Assembly: GCA_051891935.1 (NCBI GenBank)
Contig: JBJFFR010000131.1
Location: 1 to 9,390, forward strand
Direction of reading: 5' to 3'
Origin: UMGS363 sp051891935
Lineage (GTDB): Bacteria; Bacillota; Clostridia; Oscillospirales; Ruminococcaceae
DNA: 9,390 nt
The notes under the pieces are model-generated. The model saw only the letters and a program-made list of their open reading frames with translations. It was not told the DNA's origin and made no database searches. The first letter of the stretch is position 1; every line of letters starts with the position of its first letter. This document shows positions 1 through 6,086 of the stretch, piece after piece. Both the position numbers and the translations under genes were made by a program.

Positions 1-31
1 TGTTTATGTGAGAATGATAATTACAAGGGTT

Positions 32-126
32 TACACAAGAACTGCTGACATATTCCTGAATTCATCCCTTTAAAAACCATCCGACGGTCGTCAACGACCG
101 TCCCATATATAGATGAAAAACCTTCT
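32..126. repeat. Direct repeat, left copy (hairpin-bearing)
   Basis: Positions 67-126 match 2529-2588 over 60 bp with only two differences (C81/T2543 and T91/G2553). A weaker match extends leftward to the shared TACACAA at 32, so the whole repeat is about 95 bp. Inside lies a perfect 8-bp hairpin, GACGGTCG-TCAA-CGACCGTC (83-102). One of the two differences falls in the loop, so the stem is kept intact in both copies, as expected of a REP-like or structured element. The copies flank the yhcG-type gene and its downstream elements. They could be remnants of a duplicated pre-mob region or the borders of an inserted segment. Confidence 0.85.
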
Positions 127-206
127 AGTATAATTGAGAAATCATTTGAGTAATTATTTTTTCTGATAATTGAAAAAAACTTTGATATTGCATCAATCAG
201 AACGCC

Positions 207-235
207 TTGATTTTAGCCAGCAAATGTAGTATAAT
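207..235 (+). promoter_or_regulatory. Sigma-A-type promoter for the yhcG-type gene
   Basis: A TTGATT -35 box (207-212) and a perfect TATAAT -10 box (230-235) are separated by exactly 17 bp. Transcription would begin near 242 and leave a leader of about 135 nt. The leader contains a short GC hairpin (342-353) just before the ribosome binding site. Confidence 0.7.
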
Positions 236-376
236 TATCTATAAAATAAGCCACGATGCCTTATTGCAAGAAACACTTCAGCTTATAAAGATCGATTCCA
301 AATCAAAATTATGAAGGCACATTTTATATTCTCAAAAAATGGCGACACGTCGCAACTTTTATAAAGGAGCAGATAT

Positions 377-1423
377 ATGGAAAACACGCCTGCGAAAAAT
401 AGCGGTTATGATGATGTATATGCAGCCATAGCAGCACTCATTGAATCTAAGAAAACAGAAGTAAAATCCGCCGTAAACACAGCAATGATAACGCTCTATT
501 GGAATATAGGCAACATTCTTGTTAATCAAGTAATGAATAACGCCAAAGCTGAATACGGCAAGCAAATCGTATCCGAAATAAGCCGAAAGCTGACCGATAA
601 TTACGGCTCCGGATTTAACACTTCATCTGTATTCAGAATGATAAAATTTTATCAGAAATTTTCCGATATTGAAAAAGTGGCGACGCTGTCGCAACAATTA
701 ACTTGGTCACATTTTGTTGAACTGCTTCCGATTGAAGATCAGCTAAAAATTGATTTCTATGCAGCTATGTGTAAAAATGAAAATTGGAGCGTCAGAACAC
801 TGCGTGAACGTAAAAAATCAATGCTTTACGAAAGAACTGCTATATCTCAAAAGCCGGACGAAACAATCAAGAATGAAATTGACCTGTTGAGAAACGATCG
901 AAAAATGTCGCTTGATTTGTTTTTCAGAGATCCGTATATACTTGATTTTCTTGGCTTAAAAGATACTTACAGCGAAAGGGACTTGGAAAATGCCATTTTG
1001 GCTGAGCTTGAAAAATTCATTCTTGAAATGGGTTCGGATTTTGCTTTTCTTGCAAGACAAAAGCACTTTGTTCTTGACGGAAAAGATTACTATATGGATT
1101 TACTCTTTTACCACAGAACTCTGCATCGTCTTGTTTTGATAGAACTGAAATTGGGTGCTTTTGAACCGGAATATAAAGGACAAGTAGAGTTATATCTACG
1201 ATGGCTAAATAAATATGAACGTGCGGAGGGAGAAGACAGCCCTATTGCACTTATTCTTTGTGCAGAAAAATCACAGGAAACCATTGAACTTCTGGAACTC
1301 AATAACGGCAGTATCCACGTTGCACAATATATGACCAAGATGCCGCCAAAGGAGCTTCTTGAAACAAAGCTCCTCCAAGCAATTGATAATGCTCGTAAGC
1401 AACTCGAACAGCATAATCAATAA
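377..1423 (+). CDS. yhcG: YhcG/DUF1016 family PDDEXK nuclease domain protein
   Basis: A 348-residue protein of the DUF1016/YhcG family, close to the usual full length. The N-terminal DUF1016_N part (about residues 10-150) has the typical YWNIGN and LSQQLTWSHFVELL stretches. The C-terminal part is a PD-(D/E)XK nuclease domain with D241 in YYMDLLFY, E256-L-K258 in IELK and Q269 in KGQVELY, so the catalytic residues look intact. Family members are often found beside type I restriction systems and in mobile or defence regions, and they probably act on DNA; the exact role is not established. The start is supported by AAAGGAG at 363-369, spaced 7 nt from ATG. The gene is a single transcription unit with its own promoter (207-235) and terminator (1465-1507), lying between two copies of a direct repeat. 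No companion restriction subunit is visible, so it may act as an orphan. Confidence 0.9.
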   Translation: MENTPAKNSGYDDVYAAIAALIESKKTEVKSAVNTAMITLYWNIGNILVNQVMNNAKAEYGKQIVSEISRKLTDNYGSGFNTSSVFRMIKFYQKFSDIEKVATLSQQLTWSHFVELLPIEDQLKIDFYAAMCKNENWSVRTLRERKKSMLYERTAISQKPDETIKNEIDLLRNDRKMSLDLFFRDPYILDFLGLKDTYSERDLENAILAELEKFILEMGSDFAFLARQKHFVLDGKDYYMDLLFYHRTLHRLVLIELKLGAFEPEYKGQVELYLRWLNKYERAEGEDSPIALILCAEKSQETIELLELNNGSIHVAQYMTKMPPKELLETKLLQAIDNARKQLEQHNQ

Positions 1424-1464
1424 TTTACCGCTATCACCATTAAAGTCGAATCAGAATAAAAATT

Positions 1465-1507
1465 GCCGAGTAAAGTATTCCACTGGAACATTTTACTCGG
1501 CTCTTTT
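1465..1507 (+). terminator. Rho-independent terminator after yhcG-type gene
   Basis: A long hairpin starts 41 bp after the stop codon. Its arms 1465-1481 and 1485-1501 pair from GCCGAGTAAA against TTTACTCGGC and continue inward with one wobble and one mismatch around a 3-nt loop. TCTTTT follows. It closes the single-gene unit. Confidence 0.85.
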
Positions 1508-1537
1508 CATAATATCAATAGTTAAGTGTTTTGGTCA

Positions 1538-1557
1538 CGAGCCTGTCGATAGGCTCG
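1538..1557. repeat. REP-like palindrome
   Basis: Perfect 7-bp inverted repeat CGAGCCT-GTCGAT-AGGCTCG. Like the 83-102 hairpin, it is followed within ~20 bp by CATATAG-type sequence. No T-run follows, so it is not a terminator. Its function is unknown, and only one copy is seen here. Confidence 0.5.
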
Positions 1558-1601
1558 GCCTTCTTGTACATATAGGTGTAATATCCCAGAACAGAATTTT
1601 T

Positions 1602-1703
1602 ATACTAAACACCATTTAAAATATGGAAAAAATCAAGCCGACAATCTCGAATATATAGGATTTCGGCGCAGATTTTTTCCCGTTTTTTATTGGTGTTTAG
1701 TAT
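1602..1703. mobile_element. MITE-like fold-back element with 13-bp perfect terminal inverted repeats
   Basis: The ends are perfect inverted repeats, ATACTAAACACCA at 1602-1614 and TGGTGTTTAGTAT at 1691-1703. Complementarity continues inward (GGAAAAAATC against GATTTTTTCC) with about five mismatches over 33 nt. A central GCCGA/TCGGC pairing makes the whole ~102 bp able to fold as one hairpin. There is no coding capacity. A TTA or TA flank on both sides could be a target duplication but is ambiguous because the flanks are AT-rich. This fits a non-autonomous miniature element. A long structured terminator or processed RNA is the alternative. Confidence 0.55.
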
Positions 1704-1777
1704 TAGTATCGGGAAGCAGCCTTTTGTCAAGCTCGCTTTCTCACTTTAAATATTGTACCTGTCGCAAAAATTTTAAT

Positions 1778-1849
1778 GTGAAAATTAGATGAAATGTTGG
1801 TGAAAATTCTCGGCAAGATGATTGACAAAGCTCAAAATTCGAGTACAAT
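1778..1849 (+). promoter_or_regulatory. Promoter with upstream direct-repeat operator candidate
   Basis: A consensus TTGACA -35 box (1822-1827) and TACAAT -10 box (1844-1849) lie 16 bp apart. Just upstream, GTGAAAATT occurs twice (1778-1786 and 1800-1808). The copies are 22 bp apart, about two helical turns, as for a dimeric regulator site. The promoter reads into a short non-coding stretch ending at a strong terminator. Confidence 0.5.
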
Positions 1850-1855
1850 TATAGT

Positions 1856-1987
1856 TGAGTTCAGTTTTCGTTGATTTACGGTTTACGTTTTTTGATGATT
1901 ACCTTTAGTTATTCAAAACTCAAAAACAAGAAAACTTCTAGCATGAAATTATATACTTTAAAAGTATATGGTTTCATGCTTTTTTGT
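1856..1987 (+). ncRNA. Candidate small RNA (promoter-terminator unit, ~130 nt)
   Basis: From the predicted start near 1856 the sequence has no convincing ORF with a ribosome binding site. It ends in a very strong intrinsic terminator: a ~19-bp hairpin from AGCATGAAA (1940) to TTTCATGCT (1980), with two G-T pairs inside and a TTTTTT tail. A closing stem, TTGAGTT (1855-1861) with AACTCAA (1917-1923), would enclose a ~55-nt domain before the terminator. This architecture suits a structured small RNA. Alternatively it is a leader with an attenuator in front of the small ORFs at 2059. I recognise no known RNA family. Confidence 0.4.
1940..1986 (+). terminator. Strong intrinsic terminator
   Basis: A near-perfect ~19-bp stem with a TTAA-like loop is followed by six T residues. 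No annotated gene immediately precedes it. That is the main reason to suspect a short non-coding transcript or an attenuator here. Confidence 0.8.
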
Positions 1988-2058
1988 TTATCAGAAAATG
2001 CTTGATACTTTTTTAAAACAAAATTTATGACAGTATATTGACTGCGAGGTAAATCATC

Positions 2059-2178
2059 ATGAAAACATTTTTACAGCACAGCTATGCCCATCTGAATGAG
2101 CGTCCAACAGTTATGCCCACCTACCCTTACGCAGATGTTTGTGTACTCTGCAATAAGAAAGTCGGGTGCGCATTATGA
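2059..2178 (+). CDS. Small ORF, 39 aa, cysteine-containing, function unknown
   Basis: An ATG at 2059 has GAGGT at 2046-2050, spaced 8 nt. The predicted 39-residue peptide begins MKTFLQHSYAHLNER and has a CVLC motif (residues 28-31) and a third cysteine at 37 near its C-terminus, hinting at metal binding. Its TGA stop overlaps the ATG of the next small ORF (ATGA). It lies in the leader region upstream of the relaxase gene. I do not recognise the family. It may be a real small protein, or the tail of a decayed gene that keeps a fortuitous start. Confidence 0.4.
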   Translation: MKTFLQHSYAHLNERPTVMPTYPYADVCVLCNKKVGCAL

Positions 2179-2276
2179 GAACACCAAACGATAGCTTTGA
2201 GGTTACCCTCGGAGAATGTCTTGCGAATTTTAATTTCGGAAATTGTCATAGGAATGACCGTCCTTTCGTGTTATGA
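2175..2276 (+). CDS. Small ORF, 33 aa, translationally coupled to the preceding one
   Basis: The start codon at 2175 overlaps the stop of the 2059-2178 ORF in an ATGA arrangement, which suggests translational coupling. The 33-residue product begins MRTPNDSFEVTLGECLANF and contains two cysteines (residues 15 and 24). No independent ribosome binding site is obvious. The family is not recognised. The ATGA overlap makes the pair more credible than either ORF alone, but at this length chance cannot be excluded. Confidence 0.3.
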   Translation: MRTPNDSFEVTLGECLANFNFGNCHRNDRPFVL

Positions 2277-2494
2277 AGTGTTTTTGTTTTGATTTGTGAC
2301 AGCATTGATGTTGAGCAAGCTTATTGCTATATGGGTTCGAAATACAACTTCATTTTGTTCAGCTCCTTCTGAATTGAATTGGCAGTCAAGAAAGCAACAG
2401 CTGCCGACATTACCGTTGCTCTCTTAACCAACCTTTGAAAACCCACCGACAGCAGCCCTGCTGCTGTCCTATCGGATATTGGAAATAAAAGACA
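2277..2494. other. Intergenic stretch with a CAG/CTG hairpin
   Basis: No convincing gene is seen on either strand. The only clear structure is a perfect 9-bp hairpin, GACAGCAGC-CCT-GCTGCTGTC (2448-2468). It has no T-run, so it is unlikely to be a terminator. Confidence 0.5.
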
Positions 2495-2588
2495 TACACA
2501 AAAGCTGCCTACAGACTTCTGCATTTGTCCTTTAAAAACCATTCGACGGTCGGCAACGACCGTCCCATATATAGATGAAAAACCTTCT
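2495..2588. repeat. Direct repeat, right copy (hairpin-bearing)
   Basis: Partner of the repeat at 32-126. The core 2529-2588 is 58/60 identical to 67-126, and the upstream part is more diverged. The hairpin stem at 2545-2564 is identical, but the loop here is GCAA, a GNRA-type tetraloop in RNA, instead of TCAA. This copy lies about 330 bp upstream of the relaxase gene. Confidence 0.85.
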
Positions 2589-2730
2589 GACTCAAAAAAA
2601 CGACATCAAAGCATACATTATTCTCTCTCCCGTTACTTCTTCTTGATCGTAAGAAAATCAACCCGACGGGAGCCTGCTTCCGTGAAAATATATATCCGAT
2701 GATTTTGAATACAAAAAAGTTCAGTTTGAT
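2589..2730. other. Pre-mob leader with hairpin
   Basis: No gene is supported here. A 7-bp hairpin, ACGGGAG-CCTG-CTTCCGT with one wobble pair, lies at 2666-2683. The stretch is probably part of the regulatory and transfer-origin region belonging to the relaxase downstream. Confidence 0.4.
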
Positions 2731-2880
2731 ATGGGATATATATTTTGGGTAGGAGGTCAAGGGGGGAGGGTGAAATCTTCTCCCCTTGCGCCAACTATTG
2801 ATGAAAAACTATGGCTTTTTGTCAATAGTGTCATGGCGTATGAAACAAACGCACGTTCTGTTTCGATTAACAAAATCTAA
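2731..2880 (+). CDS. Small ORF (49 aa) reading through the putative oriT
   Basis: An open frame from ATG 2731 to TAA 2878 would encode 49 residues, starting MGYIFWVGGQGG and ending SVSINKI. An internal GTG at 2770 is an alternative start, with AGGAGGT at 2751-2757 upstream. The frame passes through the 2758-2788 hairpin and the oriT-like inverted repeat without a stop, and ends 37 bp before the relaxase ATG. It could be a relaxosome accessory peptide, a leader peptide, or simple chance. There is no recognised homologue. Confidence 0.3.
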   Translation: MGYIFWVGGQGGRVKSSPLAPTIDEKLWLFVNSVMAYETNARSVSINKI

Positions 2881-2901
2881 GACGTAATAAACTGACACTA
2901 T
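2758..2901 (+). other. Probable origin of transfer (oriT) and relaxase autoregulatory site
   Basis: Three stacked structures precede the relaxase. First, a 10-bp hairpin, CAAGGGGGGA with TCTCCCCTTG (2758-2788). Second, an inverted repeat, ACTATTGA (2794-2801) with TCAATAGT (2822-2829), whose arms extend inward as AAAAA/TTTTT. Third, ATAGTGTCA (2825-2833), repeated inverted as TGACACTAT (2893-2901) directly before the ribosome binding site. MobV relaxases such as MobM of pMV158 nick in TAGTGTG-type sequence next to an inverted repeat just upstream of their own gene; TAGTGTC at 2826-2832 fits that layout. The exact nick position is inference. Confidence 0.6.
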
Positions 2902-2917
2902 GAAAGGACGTAATTTT

Positions 2918-4705
2918 ATGAAAACAAGTATTACAACTAATCAGAACAAGGATTTAGGTTACGGTCAGACAGGCAACCTTGCTCACAACAGGCGTGAGTT
3001 CACTCCGAAAAATGTCGATCCACAGCTCACAAAGAATAACATCGTATTTGTAGATAAAACTCTGGCAGAAGTCTACGAAGATGCTTTCGGTGATGCTATT
3101 GATGACTACAACTTTAAACAGAAAAGATCGGACAGAAAAAAGTATGACAGAAAAAGCTACTTTAAACATCTCTTTCATCATGACCCCGACAGCGAAAGTG
3201 CGCAGACGATTCTCACTTCCAACGCAAGGGGCAAGCATGAGATAAAATCCTTCTATGAAGAGCTGTCTCAAATAGGCAGTTGTGAGGACTTCAGTCTGTA
3301 TATGCGTGACGAATACGGCAACTTTATTGACAAGGACGGAAATCCTGTGAAGTGGGACAAATGTGACAACACATATTATGACATTAACGGAAACGCCGTA
3401 ACCGACAGCAGGAACTTGATGCCTAATCCAAAAGCCGAAATTGCTAAAGAAATTCTTGAAATATACTTTAACGGCGGACGTTTTAAGAAGGTTGAAGATC
3501 AAAATGGAAACAAGTCTCTCAAGCGTCTGGATGACAACGATCCGGAAATAGAGGATATCTATATCCCCTCCTTTGAAGAACGTAATCCGAATTTTCGTGT
3601 TGTGTACGCTGCTATACACAATGACGAATGGCATGGCACTCCGCACATTCATATCGACTATGTACCCGTTGGAACGGGATATGTGAAGGGTCCCGAAAAG
3701 CAGGTCGGATATGAAAGAGCATTGGCAAATATGGGTTTTAAAAACAAAAATACCGCCTTTACGGAATGGCGGGATAAGGATCGTGAGTTCTTAAAGGAAA
3801 TATGCCGCTGCTATGGTCTGGAAACCAAAACCAAGGATGAAGAACGTCTGAACAACAGAGGCGAAACCTATGCAACGAAAATTTATAGGCAGGCTATCCG
3901 TGAAGGTAAAGCCGATGCGCAGGAAATCGTTAAGAAGGCAAAGCAGGATGCTCTGAACATAACAGAAAAAGCTGAACTTGACGCAAAAGCAACCGCAGAA
4001 CGTGCAGAACAGGAAGCAGAGAACATTTTGGACAATGCAAAGCTCGATGCTAACGCTGTCAAAGAGCAGGCTAAGGCAGAAGCAGCAGATATCATAGATG
4101 AAGCAAAGCAGAATTCAGAGAATATTTTCAAGCAGGCTGAATGCGAAAACAAACTGCTTGCCGAAGAAAAAGAACGTCTGAATAATGATATTCGCGACAA
4201 ACGCATACAGATAGCTTTGCTGGCTGATATTGCTGCTAAAATGCCTAAAAAGAAAATCAAGCTTTTTTCGGGTTCTGAAAAGTATGAGATGGATAAAACC
4301 GAATATGACGATTATATGGAATCGGTTGAAATGATGAAACGGTATTCCAATAACACGCTGACATCCGATGAAGACAAGAAAGCTGCCGAAGCCGAAAGAA
4401 GGCGAGCTGAACAGCTTAGCAGAAAAGCTAACCTGCGCATTAAGCGTCAGGCAGAACAGCTTGCCGATCAAATGACTCAGCAGCTTAGGGACAAGCTTAA
4501 TCATGAGATTGAGAAGTATCTGAAGTTAAGGGATAATTCAAAACTGTATGTTTTCAATACGGCAAATAGAATGCTTGAAAAAATATCTCCCACATACGCA
4601 AAGCTGGATAAAAAGTCGAAGTTGGGTCAGCTTGAATGTGCTTATCGTGAAGTTAATGGTAACAATTATTTGCCGAATAGTGATTTTGATTTATTGATGA
4701 AATGA
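2918..4705 (+). CDS. mob: MobV-family relaxase (Mob/Pre plasmid recombination protein)
   Basis: A 595-residue conjugative-mobilization relaxase that would nick its oriT and pilot the strand for transfer by a helper conjugation system. Residues 19-45 carry MobV motif I (GNLAHNRREF, then NVDP and NNI). Around residues 233-247 is the metal-binding motif III, HNDEWHGTPHIHI, the H-x-D-E...T-P-H-x-H signature. A large insertion lies between them. The C-terminal half is charged coiled coil with seven 11-residue repeats (339-415). The start at 2918 was preferred over an in-frame ATG at 2900 because GAAAGGA (2902-2908) lies 9 nt before it, inside the longer version. The oriT-like repeats lie directly upstream, and one arm overlaps the promoter-proximal leader, which suggests autorepression. 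The frame is intact. No replication, integrase or type IV secretion genes are seen nearby. Confidence 0.9.
   Translation: MKTSITTNQNKDLGYGQTGNLAHNRREFTPKNVDPQLTKNNIVFVDKTLAEVYEDAFGDAIDDYNFKQKRSDRKKYDRKSYFKHLFHHDPDSESAQTILTSNARGKHEIKSFYEELSQIGSCEDFSLYMRDEYGNFIDKDGNPVKWDKCDNTYYDINGNAVTDSRNLMPNPKAEIAKEILEIYFNGGRFKKVEDQNGNKSLKRLDDNDPEIEDIYIPSFEERNPNFRVVYAAIHNDEWHGTPHIHIDYVPVGTGYVKGPEKQVGYERALANMGFKNKNTAFTEWRDKDREFLKEICRCYGLETKTKDEERLNNRGETYATKIYRQAIREGKADAQEIVKKAKQDALNITEKAELDAKATAERAEQEAENILDNAKLDANAVKEQAKAEAADIIDEAKQNSENIFKQAECENKLLAEEKERLNNDIRDKRIQIALLADIAAKMPKKKIKLFSGSEKYEMDKTEYDDYMESVEMMKRYSNNTLTSDEDKKAAEAERRRAEQLSRKANLRIKRQAEQLADQMTQQLRDKLNHEIEKYLKLRDNSKLYVFNTANRMLEKISPTYAKLDKKSKLGQLECAYREVNGNNYLPNSDFDLLMK
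3932..4162 (+). repeat. Seven tandem 11-residue (33-bp) coding repeats in the relaxase tail
   Basis: Residues 339-415 of the relaxase divide exactly into seven 11-residue units, for example EKAELDAKATA, ERAEQEAENIL and DNAKLDANAVK. The pattern is charged-x-A-(K/E)-x-(D/E)-A. A hendecad period typically gives a straight or slightly right-handed coiled coil, useful for dimerisation or as a spacer. The DNA units have diverged, so this is protein-level repetition. Confidence 0.75.
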
Positions 4706-4925
4706 CCTTTTCTGTCTCAACTAATAATGCCCGACTTGGTATAATTGAATCTAATCATGATTTACCAAATCACGATTATAGAGATTTTGGATAGTACTAT
4801 ATGCACATTTTAAAAGAATAAAAACAACAATTCTTAAAGAATCTTCCATAATAGGAACGTGCGGCAAATCTTTCTGTACTTTTGCAGATGTTTGTACATC
4901 AATACTACAAAAACTTATCAAAATC
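4706..4925. other. Intergenic stretch after mob, one hairpin
   Basis: No supported gene. A 12-bp hairpin with one mismatch (TAATCATGATTT, loop ACC, AAATCACGATTA; 4752-4778) lies 46 bp after the relaxase stop. It lacks a T-run, so it is a poor terminator candidate. The rest is AT-rich with no clear coding signal. Confidence 0.45.
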
Positions 4926-4954
4926 TTGATTAATAAACGAATATATGATATAAT
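4926..4954 (+). promoter_or_regulatory. Sigma-A-type promoter of the vsr/HNH unit
   Basis: TTGATT (4926-4931), a 17-bp spacer and a perfect TATAAT (4949-4954) precede AAGGGAG (4977-4983) and the former vsr start codon. It probably still drives the HNH gene and the small acidic gene down to the terminator at 6480-6516. Confidence 0.75.
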
Positions 4955-4992
4955 TAAATACACAAAGCATTTATTTAAGGGAGTTGTCAACC

Positions 4993-5260
4993 ATAAGTAA
5001 GAAAACGCCCGTACAAATAAGCTACAATATGCGACAAGCGCGATATTGTCTTTACAGACCAAAATAGCAGCGTTATGTTACAGCGAGTTATGACACAGTT
5101 ATAACTGGAACAAACGCAAAAGGAACTTTAAGAATTTTGAATACCGAAAATAGAGCGTAATATGGAACGTGACCGTGAGGTCACCGAAAAACTTGAAGCG
5201 GAGGGGTGGACGGTGCTTCGATTCTGGGGAAAAGATATTAAGAAGAACTTGACTGAATAG
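4993..5260 (+). pseudogene. vsr: Degenerate very-short-patch repair endonuclease (vsr)
   Basis: Vsr endonucleases nick at T:G mismatches left by 5-methylcytosine deamination and are usually linked to C5-methyltransferases. The C-terminal part is clear at 5141-5260: IPKIERNMERDREVTEK, then GWTVLRFWGKDIKKNL and a stop. Upstream fragments give DIVFTDQ (5042-5062), and the traces of the DSEFWHGYNW core are now broken. The N-terminal SKKTPVQISYNMR (4996-5034) joins directly to the DIVFT part, so roughly 40 codons are lost and the frame shifts. In-frame stops occur at 5102, 5129 and 5138; the last is TGA where TGG (Trp) is expected. The start codon is ATA at 4993, 9 nt after AAGGGAG, where ATG is expected. 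Several of the changes are G-to-A. It is clearly non-functional and is the first member of the decayed restriction-modification locus. Confidence 0.8.
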
Positions 5261-5318
5261 ACTGATATTGAACTTGTGTTTTTATATGGTTAGATTTTGA
5301 GCTTTTGGAGGAATGGCT

Positions 5319-6083
5319 ATGCAAAACAAATGGACACGAAGAGAAGAAATTATCGTATTTAATTTATATTGTAAAATTCCATTTCAGCATTCTTCTAAAA
5401 ATCATCCTGATGTTATAAGAATTGCCAATTTAATCGGACGTTCTCCAAGTGCCGTAAATATGAAAATAGGAAATTTCGGCAGTTTTGATGAGACTCTGAA
5501 AGCTCAAGGAATATCGGGATTGACAAATGCAAGTAAATTGGACAAAGAAATTTGGGACGAATTTAATGGTCGTTGGGACGATTTGGCATATGAGAGTGAA
5601 AAGTATATTGCTGAGCTGCAAGGTGATAATTTTGAAGACGAAAACTCATTTAATAACATTCCTGTCGGAAAAGTTAGAACAGCTACAGTAAAGCAGAGAG
5701 TAAATCAAAGCTTTTTTAGAAGTGCAGTATTATCTTCTTACGGTAATGCTTGCTGCATTACTGGTCTGAGTAATATGTCATTATTGATAGCAAGTCATAT
5801 AAAGCCGTGGGCAGATAGTAATGACATTGATAGAACTAACCCACGAAATGGCTTGTGCTTAAATGCTCTGCACGACCGGGCATTTGATAAAGGCTTTATT
5901 ACTGTTACACCAGATTACAGGTTACATATTTCATCAGACCTTTCTGATATCTGTAACGGAAATACAGTCAACACCTTTTTCAAATGCTATGATAACCAAA
6001 AGATTACTTTGCCAGAAAAATTTGCTCCAGCAAAAGATTTCCTGCAATATCATAGTGATGTTATTTTCCAGAATTGGAGGTAG
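5319..6083 (+). CDS. HNH endonuclease (HNH_2-type restriction-like nuclease)
   Basis: A 254-residue predicted DNase. The N-terminal ~85 residues (WTRREEIIVFNLYCKIPF..., IANLIGRSPSAVNMKIGNF..., SGLTNASKLDKEIWDEF) resemble a DNA-binding module often fused to this HNH type. The C-terminal HNH fold spans about 130-200: FFRSAVLSSYGNACCITG, then SHIKPW with H160, RNGLCLNALHDRAFDKG with N177 and H185, so the beta-beta-alpha-metal residues are present. The start at 5319 was preferred over the in-frame ATG at 5313 because GGAGG (5307-5311) lies 7 nt upstream of 5319 but only 1 nt from 5313. Genes of this type are often linked to C5-methyltransferases and vsr, so a type II restriction role is plausible. 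The specificity is unknown. It is followed 3 bp later by a small acidic gene. Confidence 0.85.
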   Translation: MQNKWTRREEIIVFNLYCKIPFQHSSKNHPDVIRIANLIGRSPSAVNMKIGNFGSFDETLKAQGISGLTNASKLDKEIWDEFNGRWDDLAYESEKYIAELQGDNFEDENSFNNIPVGKVRTATVKQRVNQSFFRSAVLSSYGNACCITGLSNMSLLIASHIKPWADSNDIDRTNPRNGLCLNALHDRAFDKGFITVTPDYRLHISSDLSDICNGNTVNTFFKCYDNQKITLPEKFAPAKDFLQYHSDVIFQNWR

Positions 6084-6086
6084 ACA

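Noticed and set aside
338..433. 31-codon ORF starting before yhcG
   Set aside because: It overlaps the yhcG start out of frame and has no ribosome binding site of its own.
1359..1619. 86-codon + strand frame overlapping the yhcG 3' end
   Set aside because: It passes through the terminator hairpin and the palindrome, so it is an out-of-frame extension only.
2327..2542. 71-codon - strand open frame
   Set aside because: Its start lies inside the direct repeat and it has no domain. Its coding-like look comes from the CAG/CTG hairpin.
2509..2760. 83-codon - strand open frame upstream of mob
   Set aside because: It runs through the direct repeat and its hairpin and has no recognisable domain or ribosome binding site. 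It is most likely a chance frame.
3883..4260. Ser/Ala-rich - strand open frame inside mob
   Set aside because: It is an antisense shadow of the Ala/Glu-rich coiled-coil repeats.
4751..5062. 103-codon - strand open frame
   Set aside because: It lies antisense to the vsr promoter and the pseudogene 5' end, and has no ribosome binding site or domain.
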